DNA of 9,077 nt from Bacteroidia bacterium (GCA_025996895.1 BNTW01000102.1:1-9077), one strand, 5' to 3'; shown: positions 1 to 7,893, counted from the first letter of the stretch. The notes: a model not told the origin generated them from the letters alone. A program made the numbers and translations.

Positions 1-2
1 GC

Positions 3-914
3 GAGCAGTTGAAACTCTGCGATTGGGGTTATTATCAGTTAGTTAAAACCATTGCCGACAAATTTTATGGTACTGCCTATCCGAATGAAAGTGTTCTGTT
101 TCAGTCGTTTATTCTTACGCAGTCGGGATATAAAGTGAGAATGGCGCGTGCCGGTGAAAAGCTGGTTACATTAATTCCTTTCGACCAGACGGTTTATACT
201 TACATGTATCTCGCGCTGGATGGACAGAAATTTTTTGTGATGGATGAGGTGCAGCAAAACGCACCGTTCTATGTTTGTAATTATCAATTTCCCAAAGAGC
301 AGATTTTTTCGTTGCAAATCAACAGGCAACCGGAGTTCAGCGAGGATAAAACGCCTCTCAAAACATTTTCTTCCGCCCGCTATTCGGTGAATACAGAAGT
401 GGAAACCAATCAAAATTTAATAGATTTTTATGGTTCCTATCCAAAAATGTCCGAATGGAATTTATATGCCAAAGCGTCTTTGAGCGAACAGATAAAGGAA
501 CAACTTTATCCGGTATTGAAAAATGCGATTGCCGGAAAAAGCCAGACGGAAGCTGCCAACTTGTTGATTAATTTTGTACAAACGGCTTTTGAGTATCAAA
601 CCGACGGCGAACAATTTGGTTACGAACGTCCGTTTTTTGCTGACGAAACATTTTATTATCCCTCATCGGATTGCGAAGACCGGGCTATTTTATTTTCCAT
701 TCTTATACACGATTTGTTAGATTTGGACGCGGTGTTGCTGAATTATCCCAATCATTTGGCGACGGCAGTACGCTTCGATGAAGACGTCGAAGGCGATTAT
801 TTGATGATAGAAAATCAAAAATATACTGTTTGTGATCCGACTTATATCGGTGCAAACATCGGTAGAGCCATGCCTGCGGTAAAAAACACACGGCCGAAAG
901 TAGTCAGGATATAA
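3..914 (+). CDS. Transglutaminase-like domain protein, C-terminal part (5' end outside window)
   Basis: The reading frame is open from the left edge (first full codon at 3) to the TAA at 912-914, giving 303 visible residues. A TTG at 9 could be called a start, but there is no ribosome site and the residues before it are in frame, so I treat this as a truncated gene. The C-terminal third looks like a transglutaminase/papain-like fold: a Cys in SSDCEDRA (C224 from the first full codon), a His in NHLATAV (H251) and an Asp in VCDPTY (D278), in the order and rough spacing of the Cys-His-Asp triad. The N-terminal 200 residues are mixed strand and helix that I do not recognise. The family includes proteases and peptide-linking enzymes; the substrate is unknown. 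The gene ends 8 bp before the promoter of the M6 protease, so the two are probably separate transcripts. The fold call is fairly sure, the function is not. Confidence 0.7.
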   Translation, partial: EQLKLCDWGYYQLVKTIADKFYGTAYPNESVLFQSFILTQSGYKVRMARAGEKLVTLIPFDQTVYTYMYLALDGQKFFVMDEVQQNAPFYVCNYQFPKEQIFSLQINRQPEFSEDKTPLKTFSSARYSVNTEVETNQNLIDFYGSYPKMSEWNLYAKASLSEQIKEQLYPVLKNAIAGKSQTEAANLLINFVQTAFEYQTDGEQFGYERPFFADETFYYPSSDCEDRAILFSILIHDLLDLDAVLLNYPNHLATAVRFDEDVEGDYLMIENQKYTVCDPTYIGANIGRAMPAVKNTRPKVVRI

Positions 915-921
915 AAGTGAA

Positions 922-953
922 TTTGGCAAATCGACCAAAAGGTTGTACTTTTG
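922..953 (+). promoter_or_regulatory. Bacteroidetes-type promoter for the M6 protease gene
   Basis: TTTG at 922-925 is followed after exactly 20 nt by TACTTTTG at 946-953, an exact match to the Bacteroidetes -33/-7 pattern TTTG-N19-21-TAnnTTTG. Transcription should start near 958-961, leaving a leader of about 20 nt before the ATG at 979. The leader is A/T rich with no Shine-Dalgarno sequence, which is normal in this phylum. Confidence 0.75.
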
Positions 954-978
954 TCAATTGATTTATATTAAAAACACA

Positions 979-2955
979 ATGAGAACAACCTCTTTTATTA
1001 TCCTGTTTTTCTTTTCTTTTTTCATTTATAACCTGTATGCAGTGCCGGCCAATCCTTATCCGGGTGTATTTGTTCAACCGAATGGGGAAGAAATTATTAT
1101 AATGACGAAAGGAGATGAACGTCAGCATTGGGCGGAATCGGAAGACGGCTATACGCTGTTGCGTAATGCGGATAATTATCTGGTTTATGCCGTAAAAAAC
1201 GAAAAAGGCGATATGATTGCTTCCAATATTGTTGTGCAGCCGGTCGAAAAACGTTCGGCGGAAGCTCAGAAACTGTTGGAGAAAACGCCGAAATTTTTGC
1301 AATACAGTCCGACGCAACGAACAGCCTGGAAGCAATTGAAGTCTTCAATGCCTCAAACGTTCTCTTCCGAAAATAGGTTTAAAGTGAACAAAGGAAAAAA
1401 GAAGGCGATTTGCGTGATGATGGAATTTCCGGACAAAGCTTTCATTCATACAAAGGAAGAATTTGAACAGTTGTTCAATCAGGAAGGTTACGAAAACGGA
1501 TTGCAAAAAGGAAGTGTGAGTGATTTCTACAGGCAAAATTCGTATGGAAATTTGGATCTGGAATTTACGGTAATCGGCCCGGTAATGGCAAAAAATCCGT
1601 GGTCTTATTATGGAAAAAATAAAAGCAATGGGAACGACCAAAATCCGGATAAATTGATACAGGAAGCGAGAGCGGCAATTATGGCGGGTGATGACGGAAG
1701 TGTCGATATTCTTCATGTTATTTATGCCGGTTTTGGCGAAGAATCGAGTCGAGACGAGTGTCCGGATTGTATTTGGGCGCACTCTGTTCCGTATGTATAT
1801 TCCTGTTCTCCCGAATTACGGGATTATCCGAGAAGCAATCCGAATTCCGAAATGACTTATATCGGGGTGATTTGCCATGAATTGGGACATGTTCTCGGCT
1901 CGCCGGATTATTATGATGCGGACGGTGCGGGCAGTGGTGGCGAATATGCGGGTACGGGCAAGTGGGATTTAATGTCAAACGGCTCATGGAACAATAACGG
2001 TGCGACGCCGGCTTATATCAATATGGTGCAAAAAATCAACTATGGCTGGTTAGAGCCGATGGCATTGGATTATACGCAGGAAGTGAGGAATATGCCTAAT
2101 TCAGCGGAAAATCCGATCGCTTATCTTCTTACCCCCCCCAATGCCAATGAATATTATGTATTGGAAAACCGGCAGCGAATTGGATTTGACGCATATCTGC
2201 CGGGCAACGGTTTGCTTATTTACCATGTAACCGAAAACTCCAAACAATTTCAACCCAACGAAGGACATCCGCAAGGCGTTTATCCGGTTTGTGCAAGTTC
2301 GTCGTATGAAATTCCGACAGGAACGGTGGTATCTTATGGCAGTATCAATTCGAGCGGCTGCCCTTTCCCCAGAACGGGTACGCCGCCGAAAGACTTTTTT
2401 TCGGCTACTTCGACGCCGGCTGCTATGACTTGGGACGGCAAACGATTGGAACAATCCGTCACGCATATTACGCAAGCGGATCAGTTGATTTCGTTCGATT
2501 TTTCGATGGGAACGACTTTGCTTCAGCTGAAAGCAGCTGTCGAAAATCAGACCGTAACGCTCAATTGGGAGAAACCGGCTACGGATAGGGAAATTAAAGG
2601 TTATAATATTTATCGCGACGATCAATTCATGCTGTTCTCTACGCAAAAATTTTTCCGCGAACTGCTTGAAACGGCCGGACAATATATTTATGGAGTTAGC
2701 GTAATCTATGCTGATAACAGCGAATCGTCGGTAGAAAAAATTTCCGTAAAAGTCAATAATACAGGCATTGAAGCAATAGAAAAGAATTTTATACCTTCCG
2801 AAATGGCTGTTTATACGCCTTCGGGCTTGCTGGTTTTCCATGCAAAAATCAAGACAGACGGAATTTTGCCTGCAACGAATTTGCCTGCAGGAATTTACAT
2901 CTTAAAATTGAAAGGGGAAAACAGGGTTTCGACTTCCAAGTTTGTTGTAAAATAA
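979..2955 (+). CDS. Secreted M6 family zinc metalloprotease with T9SS sorting domain
   Basis: A 658-residue secreted protease related to immune inhibitor A. I start it at ATG 979 rather than at the upstream in-frame ATG 943, because 979 gives a clean signal peptide (Arg, then a long Phe/Ile/Leu core, ending LYA near residue 21) and 943 lies inside the promoter. The zinc site is HELGHVLGSPD at 300-310 (His300, Glu301, His304, Asp310), followed by a Met-turn WDLMSNG with Met332; this is the HExxHxxGxxD signature of M6 metzincins. Residues about 515-595 look like a fibronectin type III module (TLNWEKP, GYNIYRDD). The last 60 or so (GLLVFHAK, PAGIYILKL, SKFVVK) fit a type A C-terminal sorting domain of the type IX secretion system, so the product is probably exported to the surface or medium. 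malQ follows after 9 bp and is probably cotranscribed. A C8 run interrupts the coding sequence at 2132-2139. Confidence 0.9.
   Translation: MRTTSFIILFFFSFFIYNLYAVPANPYPGVFVQPNGEEIIIMTKGDERQHWAESEDGYTLLRNADNYLVYAVKNEKGDMIASNIVVQPVEKRSAEAQKLLEKTPKFLQYSPTQRTAWKQLKSSMPQTFSSENRFKVNKGKKKAICVMMEFPDKAFIHTKEEFEQLFNQEGYENGLQKGSVSDFYRQNSYGNLDLEFTVIGPVMAKNPWSYYGKNKSNGNDQNPDKLIQEARAAIMAGDDGSVDILHVIYAGFGEESSRDECPDCIWAHSVPYVYSCSPELRDYPRSNPNSEMTYIGVICHELGHVLGSPDYYDADGAGSGGEYAGTGKWDLMSNGSWNNNGATPAYINMVQKINYGWLEPMALDYTQEVRNMPNSAENPIAYLLTPPNANEYYVLENRQRIGFDAYLPGNGLLIYHVTENSKQFQPNEGHPQGVYPVCASSSYEIPTGTVVSYGSINSSGCPFPRTGTPPKDFFSATSTPAAMTWDGKRLEQSVTHITQADQLISFDFSMGTTLLQLKAAVENQTVTLNWEKPATDREIKGYNIYRDDQFMLFSTQKFFRELLETAGQYIYGVSVIYADNSESSVEKISVKVNNTGIEAIEKNFIPSEMAVYTPSGLLVFHAKIKTDGILPATNLPAGIYILKLKGENRVSTSKFVVK
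2132..2139 (+). repeat. C8 homopolymer inside the protease gene
   Basis: Eight consecutive C residues encode part of Thr-Pro-Pro (codons ACC CCC CCC) downstream of the catalytic domain. Gain or loss of one base would remove the C-terminal fibronectin-like and sorting domains. In this sequence the frame is intact. Confidence 0.8.
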
Positions 2956-2964
2956 CAGGGGTTT

Positions 2965-5655
2965 ATGAAAATTTTGTTCAATATTCATTTCCAAACGATA
3001 TGGGGGCAGGTGCTGTATGTAACCGGCTCTATTCCCGAATTGGGAAATTGGGAAATTGCCGCTGCACGGGAAATGCGCTACACCGACGAGGGAAATTGGA
3101 CGCTGGAAATGGACTTGCCCGATGAAGCCGTAACCATCGAGTACCGTTATTTTTTGAAATCCAACAACCAGCTTATTTTTGAAGAATGGGATAGAAACCA
3201 CCGTTTGACGATTATACAAACCGACCAATCATATTACCTGTTGGATTTTTGGCAAAATCGTCCGCAGGATATGGCATTCTATTCGTCCGCTTTTATTAAC
3301 AGTTGGTTTGCGCATCCTTGCGATAAGTTTGAACGTGTCGTCAAATCCAAGCGGAAAATCCTGCTCAAAGTGCTTGCCCCTTCTGTGGCCGAAAACGAAA
3401 GTTTGGCACTGCTGGGGAATCAGGAAGAAATGGGCGATTGGAAGCCGGAAAAAACTCTTATCATGGGTTGCGACCGCTTTCCTGAGTGGTGGGTAGAATT
3501 TAATGCCGACAATATTCATTATCCGATAGAATACAAATTTTGCATTATTAATAATGAAACCAAAGCGATTTTGCGTTGGGAAAAAGGCGAAAACCGGAGT
3601 TTGTATATTCCGTATCTGAAAGAATATCAGACAAATATCATTTCGGGCTTGCAGTTCCGAGACGACGAGTCGCAATGGAAATGCGCCGGTTTGAGTATTC
3701 CGCTGTTTTCGTTGAAATCGGAACACAGTTTTGGTATCGGCGATTTTGGCGATTTACGTTTAATGGTCGATTGGGCGAAGCAAACCCACCAACGGCTGAT
3801 ACAGCTGTTGCCGATTAATGACACGACCATGACGCACACCTGGACAGATTCCTATCCCTACAATGCTATTTCGATTTATGCTTTGCACCCGCTTTATTTG
3901 CGTTTGGACGATTTGGGAACATTGAAAGACGAAAACAAAAATCGTTTTTTTCAAGCCAAACAAAAGGAATTAAACGCTTTTTCTTCAGTCGATTATGAAC
4001 AAGTCGATACATTGAAATGGCTGTTTTTTCGTGAAATTTATGCACAAGAGGGTAAGGAAGTACTTACCTCACAGGAATTTGTGCTGTTTTTTGAAGAAAA
4101 TAGAGAATGGTTGATACCTTACGCCGTATATTCCTATTTACGGGATAAATACCAAACACCCGATTTTCGGTTATGGAAAGAACATGCCGTTTATCAAAAG
4201 CAAACGGTAGAAAAATTAGCGGATGTTAATTTTCCTGCCTATCAGGGAATTGCATTTTATTTTTATCTGCAATTTCATGCGCATAAACAGCTGACGCAAG
4301 TGCACCGGTATGCTTCTCAACAGGGAATCGTGTTGAAAGGCGATATTCCGATTGGAATTAGCCGCGTGAGTGTTGAAGCTTGGACAGAGCCGCAATATTT
4401 CAACCGGCATTTTCAGGCGGGTGCGCCGCCCGATGATTTTTCCGTTACCGGACAGAATTGGGGATTTCCGACCTATAATTGGCCGGCGATGGAAGAAGAC
4501 GGTTACAGTTGGTGGAAAAAACGCTTCCGCAAAATGGCCGATTATTTCGATGCTTACCGTATCGACCATATTTTGGGATTTTTTCGTATCTGGCAAATTC
4601 CCGAACATTCGGTCGAAGGATTGTTGGGCTATTTTAATCCGGCATTGCCTTTTAGTGTGGAAGAAATCGAAAGTTCCGGTCTGTGGTTTCGGGGCGAGGG
4701 TTTTACAAAGGCGCATATCCACGAACAATTTTTGCCCGAATTATTTGGAGATACGGTTTCCGAAGTGAAACAGGTCTATTTAGACCGCTGGGACGCCGAA
4801 CATTTTACGTTAAAAGAAAAATGGAATACCCAGCAAAAAATCCGGCAATACTTTGATGGAAAGGAAGATACGAAAAGCCAACTCATTCGTGCGGGACTGT
4901 TTGCTGTTTGCAATGAAGTGCTTTTTATCGAAGACACCGAAAAACCACGCTGTTATCATCCGCGCATTTCTGCCGCTTCTTCCTATATTTATCAGGAATT
5001 GGCTTACTCCGAAAAATATGCTTTCGATTATTTGTATTGGAATTATTATTACCAGCGACACAACGAATTTTGGAAAAAACAGGCATTCAAGCACTTGACG
5101 CCTTTGATCAATAGTACGGACATGCTCGTTTGTGGGGAAGATTTGGGAATGATACCGCATTCCGTTCCGGAAGTGATGCAAAAATTGCAGATTTTGAGTT
5201 TGGAAATCGAGCGCATGCCTAAAACGCCCGACCGTGAATTTGCGGATTTGCAGCATCTTCCGTATTTGTCGGTTTGCACAACTTCGACGCACGATATGTC
5301 GACCATTCGCGGCTGGTGGAAAGAAGATAAGGAAAAAACGCAGCATTATTATAATGAAGTGTTGAAAAAAGAGGGAACAGCACCGGCAGAATGTCCGGCT
5401 TCCCTTTGCGAAGAAATTATTTTACATCATGTGAATACGCCTTCGATGTTGGCGGTGATTCCGGTGCAGGATTGGTTGTCGATAGATAGTGAAATTCGTT
5501 ATCCGGATGCCGAAGCGGAGCGCATTAACATTCCCGCTTATCCGCGTTATTATTGGAAGTACCGCATGCACCTGACCATTGAAGAACTGATAAAAGCGGA
5601 ACGTTTGAACGAAAAAATCTGCGAATTAATCACTGCATCTTGCAGGTGCCATTGA
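2965..5655 (+). CDS. malQ: 4-alpha-glucanotransferase (GH77, DPE2-like, two CBM20 modules)
   Basis: An 896-residue amylomaltase/disproportionating enzyme that transfers alpha-1,4-glucan segments between maltodextrins or to glucose, presumably in the cytoplasm (no signal peptide). Two N-terminal starch-binding modules of CBM20 type are visible, about residues 1-100 (VTGSIPELGNWE) and 128-225 (LLGNQEEMGDWKPE). The GH77 barrel starts near 233 with SFGIGDFGDL (255-264). The three catalytic acids are present: nucleophile Asp534 in AYRIDHILGFFR, acid/base Glu725 in CGEDLG, and transition-state Asp777 in STHDMST. The long size and paired CBM20 modules resemble plant DPE2 and the usual Bacteroidetes MalQ rather than the shorter E. 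coli enzyme of roughly 690 residues. AGGGG at 2957-2961, just before the ATG, is one of the few SD-like sites here. The 9-bp gap to the protease gene suggests cotranscription. The last codons overlap the bactofilin gene on the opposite strand. Confidence 0.95.
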   Translation: MKILFNIHFQTIWGQVLYVTGSIPELGNWEIAAAREMRYTDEGNWTLEMDLPDEAVTIEYRYFLKSNNQLIFEEWDRNHRLTIIQTDQSYYLLDFWQNRPQDMAFYSSAFINSWFAHPCDKFERVVKSKRKILLKVLAPSVAENESLALLGNQEEMGDWKPEKTLIMGCDRFPEWWVEFNADNIHYPIEYKFCIINNETKAILRWEKGENRSLYIPYLKEYQTNIISGLQFRDDESQWKCAGLSIPLFSLKSEHSFGIGDFGDLRLMVDWAKQTHQRLIQLLPINDTTMTHTWTDSYPYNAISIYALHPLYLRLDDLGTLKDENKNRFFQAKQKELNAFSSVDYEQVDTLKWLFFREIYAQEGKEVLTSQEFVLFFEENREWLIPYAVYSYLRDKYQTPDFRLWKEHAVYQKQTVEKLADVNFPAYQGIAFYFYLQFHAHKQLTQVHRYASQQGIVLKGDIPIGISRVSVEAWTEPQYFNRHFQAGAPPDDFSVTGQNWGFPTYNWPAMEEDGYSWWKKRFRKMADYFDAYRIDHILGFFRIWQIPEHSVEGLLGYFNPALPFSVEEIESSGLWFRGEGFTKAHIHEQFLPELFGDTVSEVKQVYLDRWDAEHFTLKEKWNTQQKIRQYFDGKEDTKSQLIRAGLFAVCNEVLFIEDTEKPRCYHPRISAASSYIYQELAYSEKYAFDYLYWNYYYQRHNEFWKKQAFKHLTPLINSTDMLVCGEDLGMIPHSVPEVMQKLQILSLEIERMPKTPDREFADLQHLPYLSVCTTSTHDMSTIRGWWKEDKEKTQHYYNEVLKKEGTAPAECPASLCEEIILHHVNTPSMLAVIPVQDWLSIDSEIRYPDAEAERINIPAYPRYYWKYRMHLTIEELIKAERLNEKICELITASCRCH

Positions 5656-5971
5656 ACGAAGCTCCCGGCTCGATTTCAATTTTTCCGGCAACCACATCTC
5701 CTGCCAGCTGGGAAGAGGTTTTCAGGCTAAGGACTTCTTTCACTTCAATTGTTCCGGTTACTTTGCCCAGAATATCGGCATTTGCGCAACGAATATCGCC
5801 AATGATTTCCGCCTGCGGGCCGATAACCACTTTTCCGGCGCATTCAATCAGGCCTTCCACTTTTCCGTCAATACGAAGATCTTCCTCCGCATTCATATTT
5901 CCTTTAATGACAGTTCCTAACGCCAAAGCATTGTGGGCAACTCCTGTCGAAACAATTTCTTTACTTTTCAT
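5630..5971 (-). CDS. Bactofilin / polymer-forming cytoskeletal protein
   Basis: A 113-residue bactofilin (DUF583-type). Bactofilins self-assemble without nucleotide into filaments that place cell-wall enzymes and shape factors at the inner membrane. The body is a run of short beta-helix turns with spaced hydrophobic and Gly residues (GTVIKGNM, DLRIDGKVEG, KVVIGPQAEIIGDI, ADILGKVTGTIEV, GDVVAGKIEIEPGA), ending in FNGTCKMQ. The N-terminal tail is short and polar, with no membrane segment. The frame runs upstream to 6046, but I choose the ATG at 5969-5971 because the protein similarity begins at MKSKEIV and the promoter (5993-6023) lies inside the longer frame. It diverges from folB and converges on malQ with a 26-bp overlap. 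No peptidase partner gene is adjacent. The family call is firm; the cellular role is inferred. Confidence 0.88.
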   Translation of the reverse strand: MKSKEIVSTGVAHNALALGTVIKGNMNAEEDLRIDGKVEGLIECAGKVVIGPQAEIIGDIRCANADILGKVTGTIEVKEVLSLKTSSQLAGDVVAGKIEIEPGASFNGTCKMQ

Positions 5972-5992
5972 GGGATAGTTTTTATTTGTTCG

Positions 5993-6023
5993 CAAAAATA
6001 CGATTTGTTTGCTAAGAAAGCAA
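5993..6023 (-). promoter_or_regulatory. Promoter of the bactofilin gene (interleaved with the folB promoter)
   Basis: On the minus strand, TTG at 6023-6021 precedes TATTTTTG at 6000-5993 with a 20-nt spacer, fitting the Bacteroidetes TTTG/TAnnTTTG pattern apart from one base of the -33 box. The start site would be near 5987, about 16 nt upstream of the ATG. Confidence 0.65.
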
Positions 6024-6039
6024 GTAAATTGTATATTTG
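6008..6039 (+). promoter_or_regulatory. Promoter of the folB-GNAT operon
   Basis: TTTG at 6008-6011, a 20-nt spacer, and TATATTTG at 6032-6039 form an exact Bacteroidetes promoter. The start site should be about 6044-6047, leaving a very short leader (about 12 nt) before ATG 6058. Its -33 box lies inside the spacer of the opposing bactofilin promoter and vice versa. Confidence 0.72.
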
Positions 6040-6057
6040 TGGGCAATAAAAGAGCGT

Positions 6058-6441
6058 ATGCAGTACATCGAATTGAAAGAAATGACGTTTCATGCTTATC
6101 ATGGAGTGATAGAACAGGAGAAAAAAGTAGGCAATACTTTTACGATTGATTTGAAAATGGAATTTGATTTTCAAGCAGCCCAATTGAGCGACGATTTAAA
6201 CGATACAATCAACTATGCTTCTGTTTATGAGATAGTTAAGCAAGAAATGAAAATTCCGTCCCGCCTAATCGAACACGCTGCTGGTCGAATTATCCGACGT
6301 CTTCAAAACGAATTTCCGCTGATTGAGAAAATTGAAATCCGGCTGGCAAAGAAAAATCCACCCTTCGGCGGGGATATAAAAGAGGCGGCAGTAGTAATTG
6401 TTGCGGATGAAAATGTAGTTTTTCCAAACAAAAATAGATAA
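6058..6441 (+). CDS. folB: Dihydroneopterin aldolase
   Basis: A 127-residue FolB, which in folate biosynthesis splits 7,8-dihydroneopterin into 6-hydroxymethyl-dihydropterin and glycolaldehyde in the cytoplasm. Family marks are the N-terminal strand and HAYHGVIEQEKKVG (12-25), INYASVYEIV (51-60) with Tyr53 matching the catalytic Tyr of characterised enzymes, and RLAKKNPP with Lys98 matching the catalytic Lys. The length is typical for this small homo-oligomeric enzyme. The frame opens at 6037, but the first ATG there sits on top of the promoter -7 box, so 6058 is chosen; no SD sequence is seen. The GNAT gene begins 3 bp after the stop, so the two are almost certainly one transcript. Confidence 0.93.
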   Translation: MQYIELKEMTFHAYHGVIEQEKKVGNTFTIDLKMEFDFQAAQLSDDLNDTINYASVYEIVKQEMKIPSRLIEHAAGRIIRRLQNEFPLIEKIEIRLAKKNPPFGGDIKEAAVVIVADENVVFPNKNR

Positions 6442-6444
6442 GAA

Positions 6445-6873
6445 ATGAACCCTCATTATCAGATAGTAACGAATGCTGCCGATTTGCAAAAAGTCTTTTT
6501 TGTGCGGGGCGTTGTATTCATTGAAGAACAAAATGTGCCGTATGACATAGAGATTGATGGTTTGGATTTTTCGGCCGTTCATTTTTTAGGGACAATTGGC
6601 GACGAGCCGGTGGCAGTTGCGCGCGTGCTGTTATTTAAGGATTATGTAAAAATCGGACGCTTGGCCGTTCGGAAAGCCTGTCGCGGAAAAGGTATTGGCA
6701 AAGAAATGTTTGCTTTTGTGCTGAATGATTTGATAGAAAAAGGCTACGAAAAATTTGTCATTCACGCGCAAGCCTATTTGGTCGATTTTTATGAAAACTT
6801 TGGCTTTGTGAAAAAGGGCGAAAAATTTCTCGAAGCCGACATCGAACATTATTGTATGGAGAAGAATTTTTGA
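6445..6873 (+). CDS. GNAT family N-acetyltransferase (ElaA/YjcF-like)
   Basis: A 142-residue GNAT acetyltransferase. The acetyl-CoA pyrophosphate loop is CRGKGIGKEM (79-88), preceded by the motif A strand KIGRLAVR. The N-terminal VFIEEQNVPYDIEIDGLD (24-41) and the C-terminal HAQAYLVDFYENFGF with FLEADIEHYCM are characteristic of the ElaA/YjcF group, whose substrates are mostly unknown. It starts 3 bp after folB and shares its promoter, but nothing in the sequence ties it to folate synthesis. Its TGA is only 3 bp from the stop of the convergent DUF1287 gene, so no terminator fits between them. The family is sure; the substrate is not predictable. Confidence 0.88.
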   Translation: MNPHYQIVTNAADLQKVFFVRGVVFIEEQNVPYDIEIDGLDFSAVHFLGTIGDEPVAVARVLLFKDYVKIGRLAVRKACRGKGIGKEMFAFVLNDLIEKGYEKFVIHAQAYLVDFYENFGFVKKGEKFLEADIEHYCMEKNF

Positions 6874-6876
6874 GCC

Positions 6877-7458
6877 TTATTTATACTGATAATGCCCGAT
6901 AATCGAAAACGCAAACAAGCAATCTTCAAGCACTTGCCCGCGCCCGATGTTATGAACAATTAAATATCGTTGTCCATCGATCGATTTCTTATTGACCACG
7001 ATGCCGATGTGCTTTATTCCCCTGCCCAAATCCCAGCAAACGATGTCGCCAGGTACATAGTCTTTTATGTCCGACGATTTTTTCTTGACCGTTCCATGCC
7101 GGGAGAAAAAAGTCATGAGGTTGGGAACGCGCCGGTGGTCAATATTCGTGTCGGTCGTTTTCATTCTCCACGCTTTGGGATACTTGTCAAAATTGGCTTT
7201 CATGTCTTCATGTACTTTCTTTTGCAAGTCAATTCCCAACTTTCGATAAGCCCGAATAATCACGTCCGTGCAAACGCCTTTATTTGCCGGAACATCGCCA
7301 TTCGGATAAGGAATGCGAAAATAGCTTGGGTCATACTGCACTTGTTGTTTGATCAAAACCAGTGTGGAATCGGCCAACCGTTCATAAAAATTATCCTGTC
7401 CGACAGCAGTGAAAAAGGCCGGAACAAGGAAAACAATAATGTAAAATAATCGTTTCAC
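6877..7458 (-). CDS. DUF1287 family exported protein, possible NlpC/P60-like enzyme
   Basis: A roughly 193-residue exported protein. I choose the GTG at 7458-7456, which gives MKRLFYIIVF and a signal peptide ending around AVGQ (residues 18-21). A TTG at 7464-7462 would only add two residues, and no ATG is available. The mature part matches what I know of DUF1287: NKGVCTDVIIRAYRKLGID (60-77), DHRRVPNL (108-115), VPGDIVCWDLGRGIKHIGIV (135-154) and HNIGRG (169-174). The order Cys63, GDIV-W-L, then His150 in HIGIV resembles the Cys-His arrangement of NlpC/P60 (papain-like) cell-wall hydrolases; catalytic activity is my inference, and DUF1287 has no settled function that I know of. It lies 12 bp after mscL with no promoter between, so the two are probably cotranscribed. 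Confidence 0.82.
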   Translation of the reverse strand: MKRLFYIIVFLVPAFFTAVGQDNFYERLADSTLVLIKQQVQYDPSYFRIPYPNGDVPANKGVCTDVIIRAYRKLGIDLQKKVHEDMKANFDKYPKAWRMKTTDTNIDHRRVPNLMTFFSRHGTVKKKSSDIKDYVPGDIVCWDLGRGIKHIGIVVNKKSIDGQRYLIVHNIGRGQVLEDCLFAFSIIGHYQYK

Positions 7459-7470
7459 CAGCAAATACTA

Positions 7471-7893
7471 CTATAACGCCTTTCCTTTCAGTAAATCGCG
7501 TATTTCCGTCAGCAATTCTTCTTCCCGGGTAGGGGCGGCAGGAGGCGCGGGTGCTTCTTCTTTTTTCTGATTGAAACTGTTGATCCCTTTAATCATCAGG
7601 AAAATGGCGAAAGCGATAATGATAAAATCAATAATCGTGTTGATAAATGAGCCGTAATTGAGTGTAACAGCGGGCGTAACCACACCTTCGGCATTTGTAA
7701 CCGCATGTTTCAACACAATCGACAAATTAGAAAAATCCACACCGCCTATCAATATTCCGATGGGTGGCATTATCACATCGGATACAAATGAACTGACAAT
7801 TTTTCCAAACGCACCACCGATAATGATACCGACTGCCATATCCACCACATTGCCCCGCATGGCAAATGTTTTAAATTCTTTGAAAAATCCCAT
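7471..7893 (-). CDS. mscL: Large-conductance mechanosensitive channel
   Basis: A 140-residue MscL, the homopentameric inner-membrane channel that opens under membrane tension to release solutes during hypo-osmotic shock. Visible parts in order: the amphipathic N-terminal helix [16 protein letters not shown]1 with the pore-lining [20 protein letters not shown] followed by DVIMPPIG, a periplasmic loop (about 52-78), TM2 [19 protein letters not shown] (about 83-101), a charged and Ala/Pro-rich linker, and the C-terminal bundle helix [13 protein letters not shown]. Length and motifs are fully standard, so the gene is intact. ATG 7893 fits the family N-terminus; the leader is A-rich without an SD site. 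The DUF1287 gene follows within 12 bp. Confidence 0.96.
   Translation of the reverse strand: MGFFKEFKTFAMRGNVVDMAVGIIIGGAFGKIVSSFVSDVIMPPIGILIGGVDFSNLSIVLKHAVTNAEGVVTPAVTLNYGSFINTIIDFIIIAFAIFLMIKGINSFNQKKEEAPAPPAAPTREEELLTEIRDLLKGKAL

Noticed and set aside
2101..2841. Minus-strand frame of 246 codons under the M6 protease
   Set aside because: Arg/Phe-rich composition typical of antisense translation; the plus strand encodes the fibronectin-like and sorting domains.
5640..5978. Plus-strand frame of 112 codons opposite the bactofilin gene
   Set aside because: Low-complexity Ser/Pro/Ile composition with no family resemblance; it is the antisense shadow of the bactofilin gene, which has a promoter and clear repeats.
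6970..7449. Plus-strand frame of 159 codons opposite the DUF1287 gene
   Set aside because: No recognisable motif, and the opposite strand has a signal peptide and conserved DUF1287 motifs.
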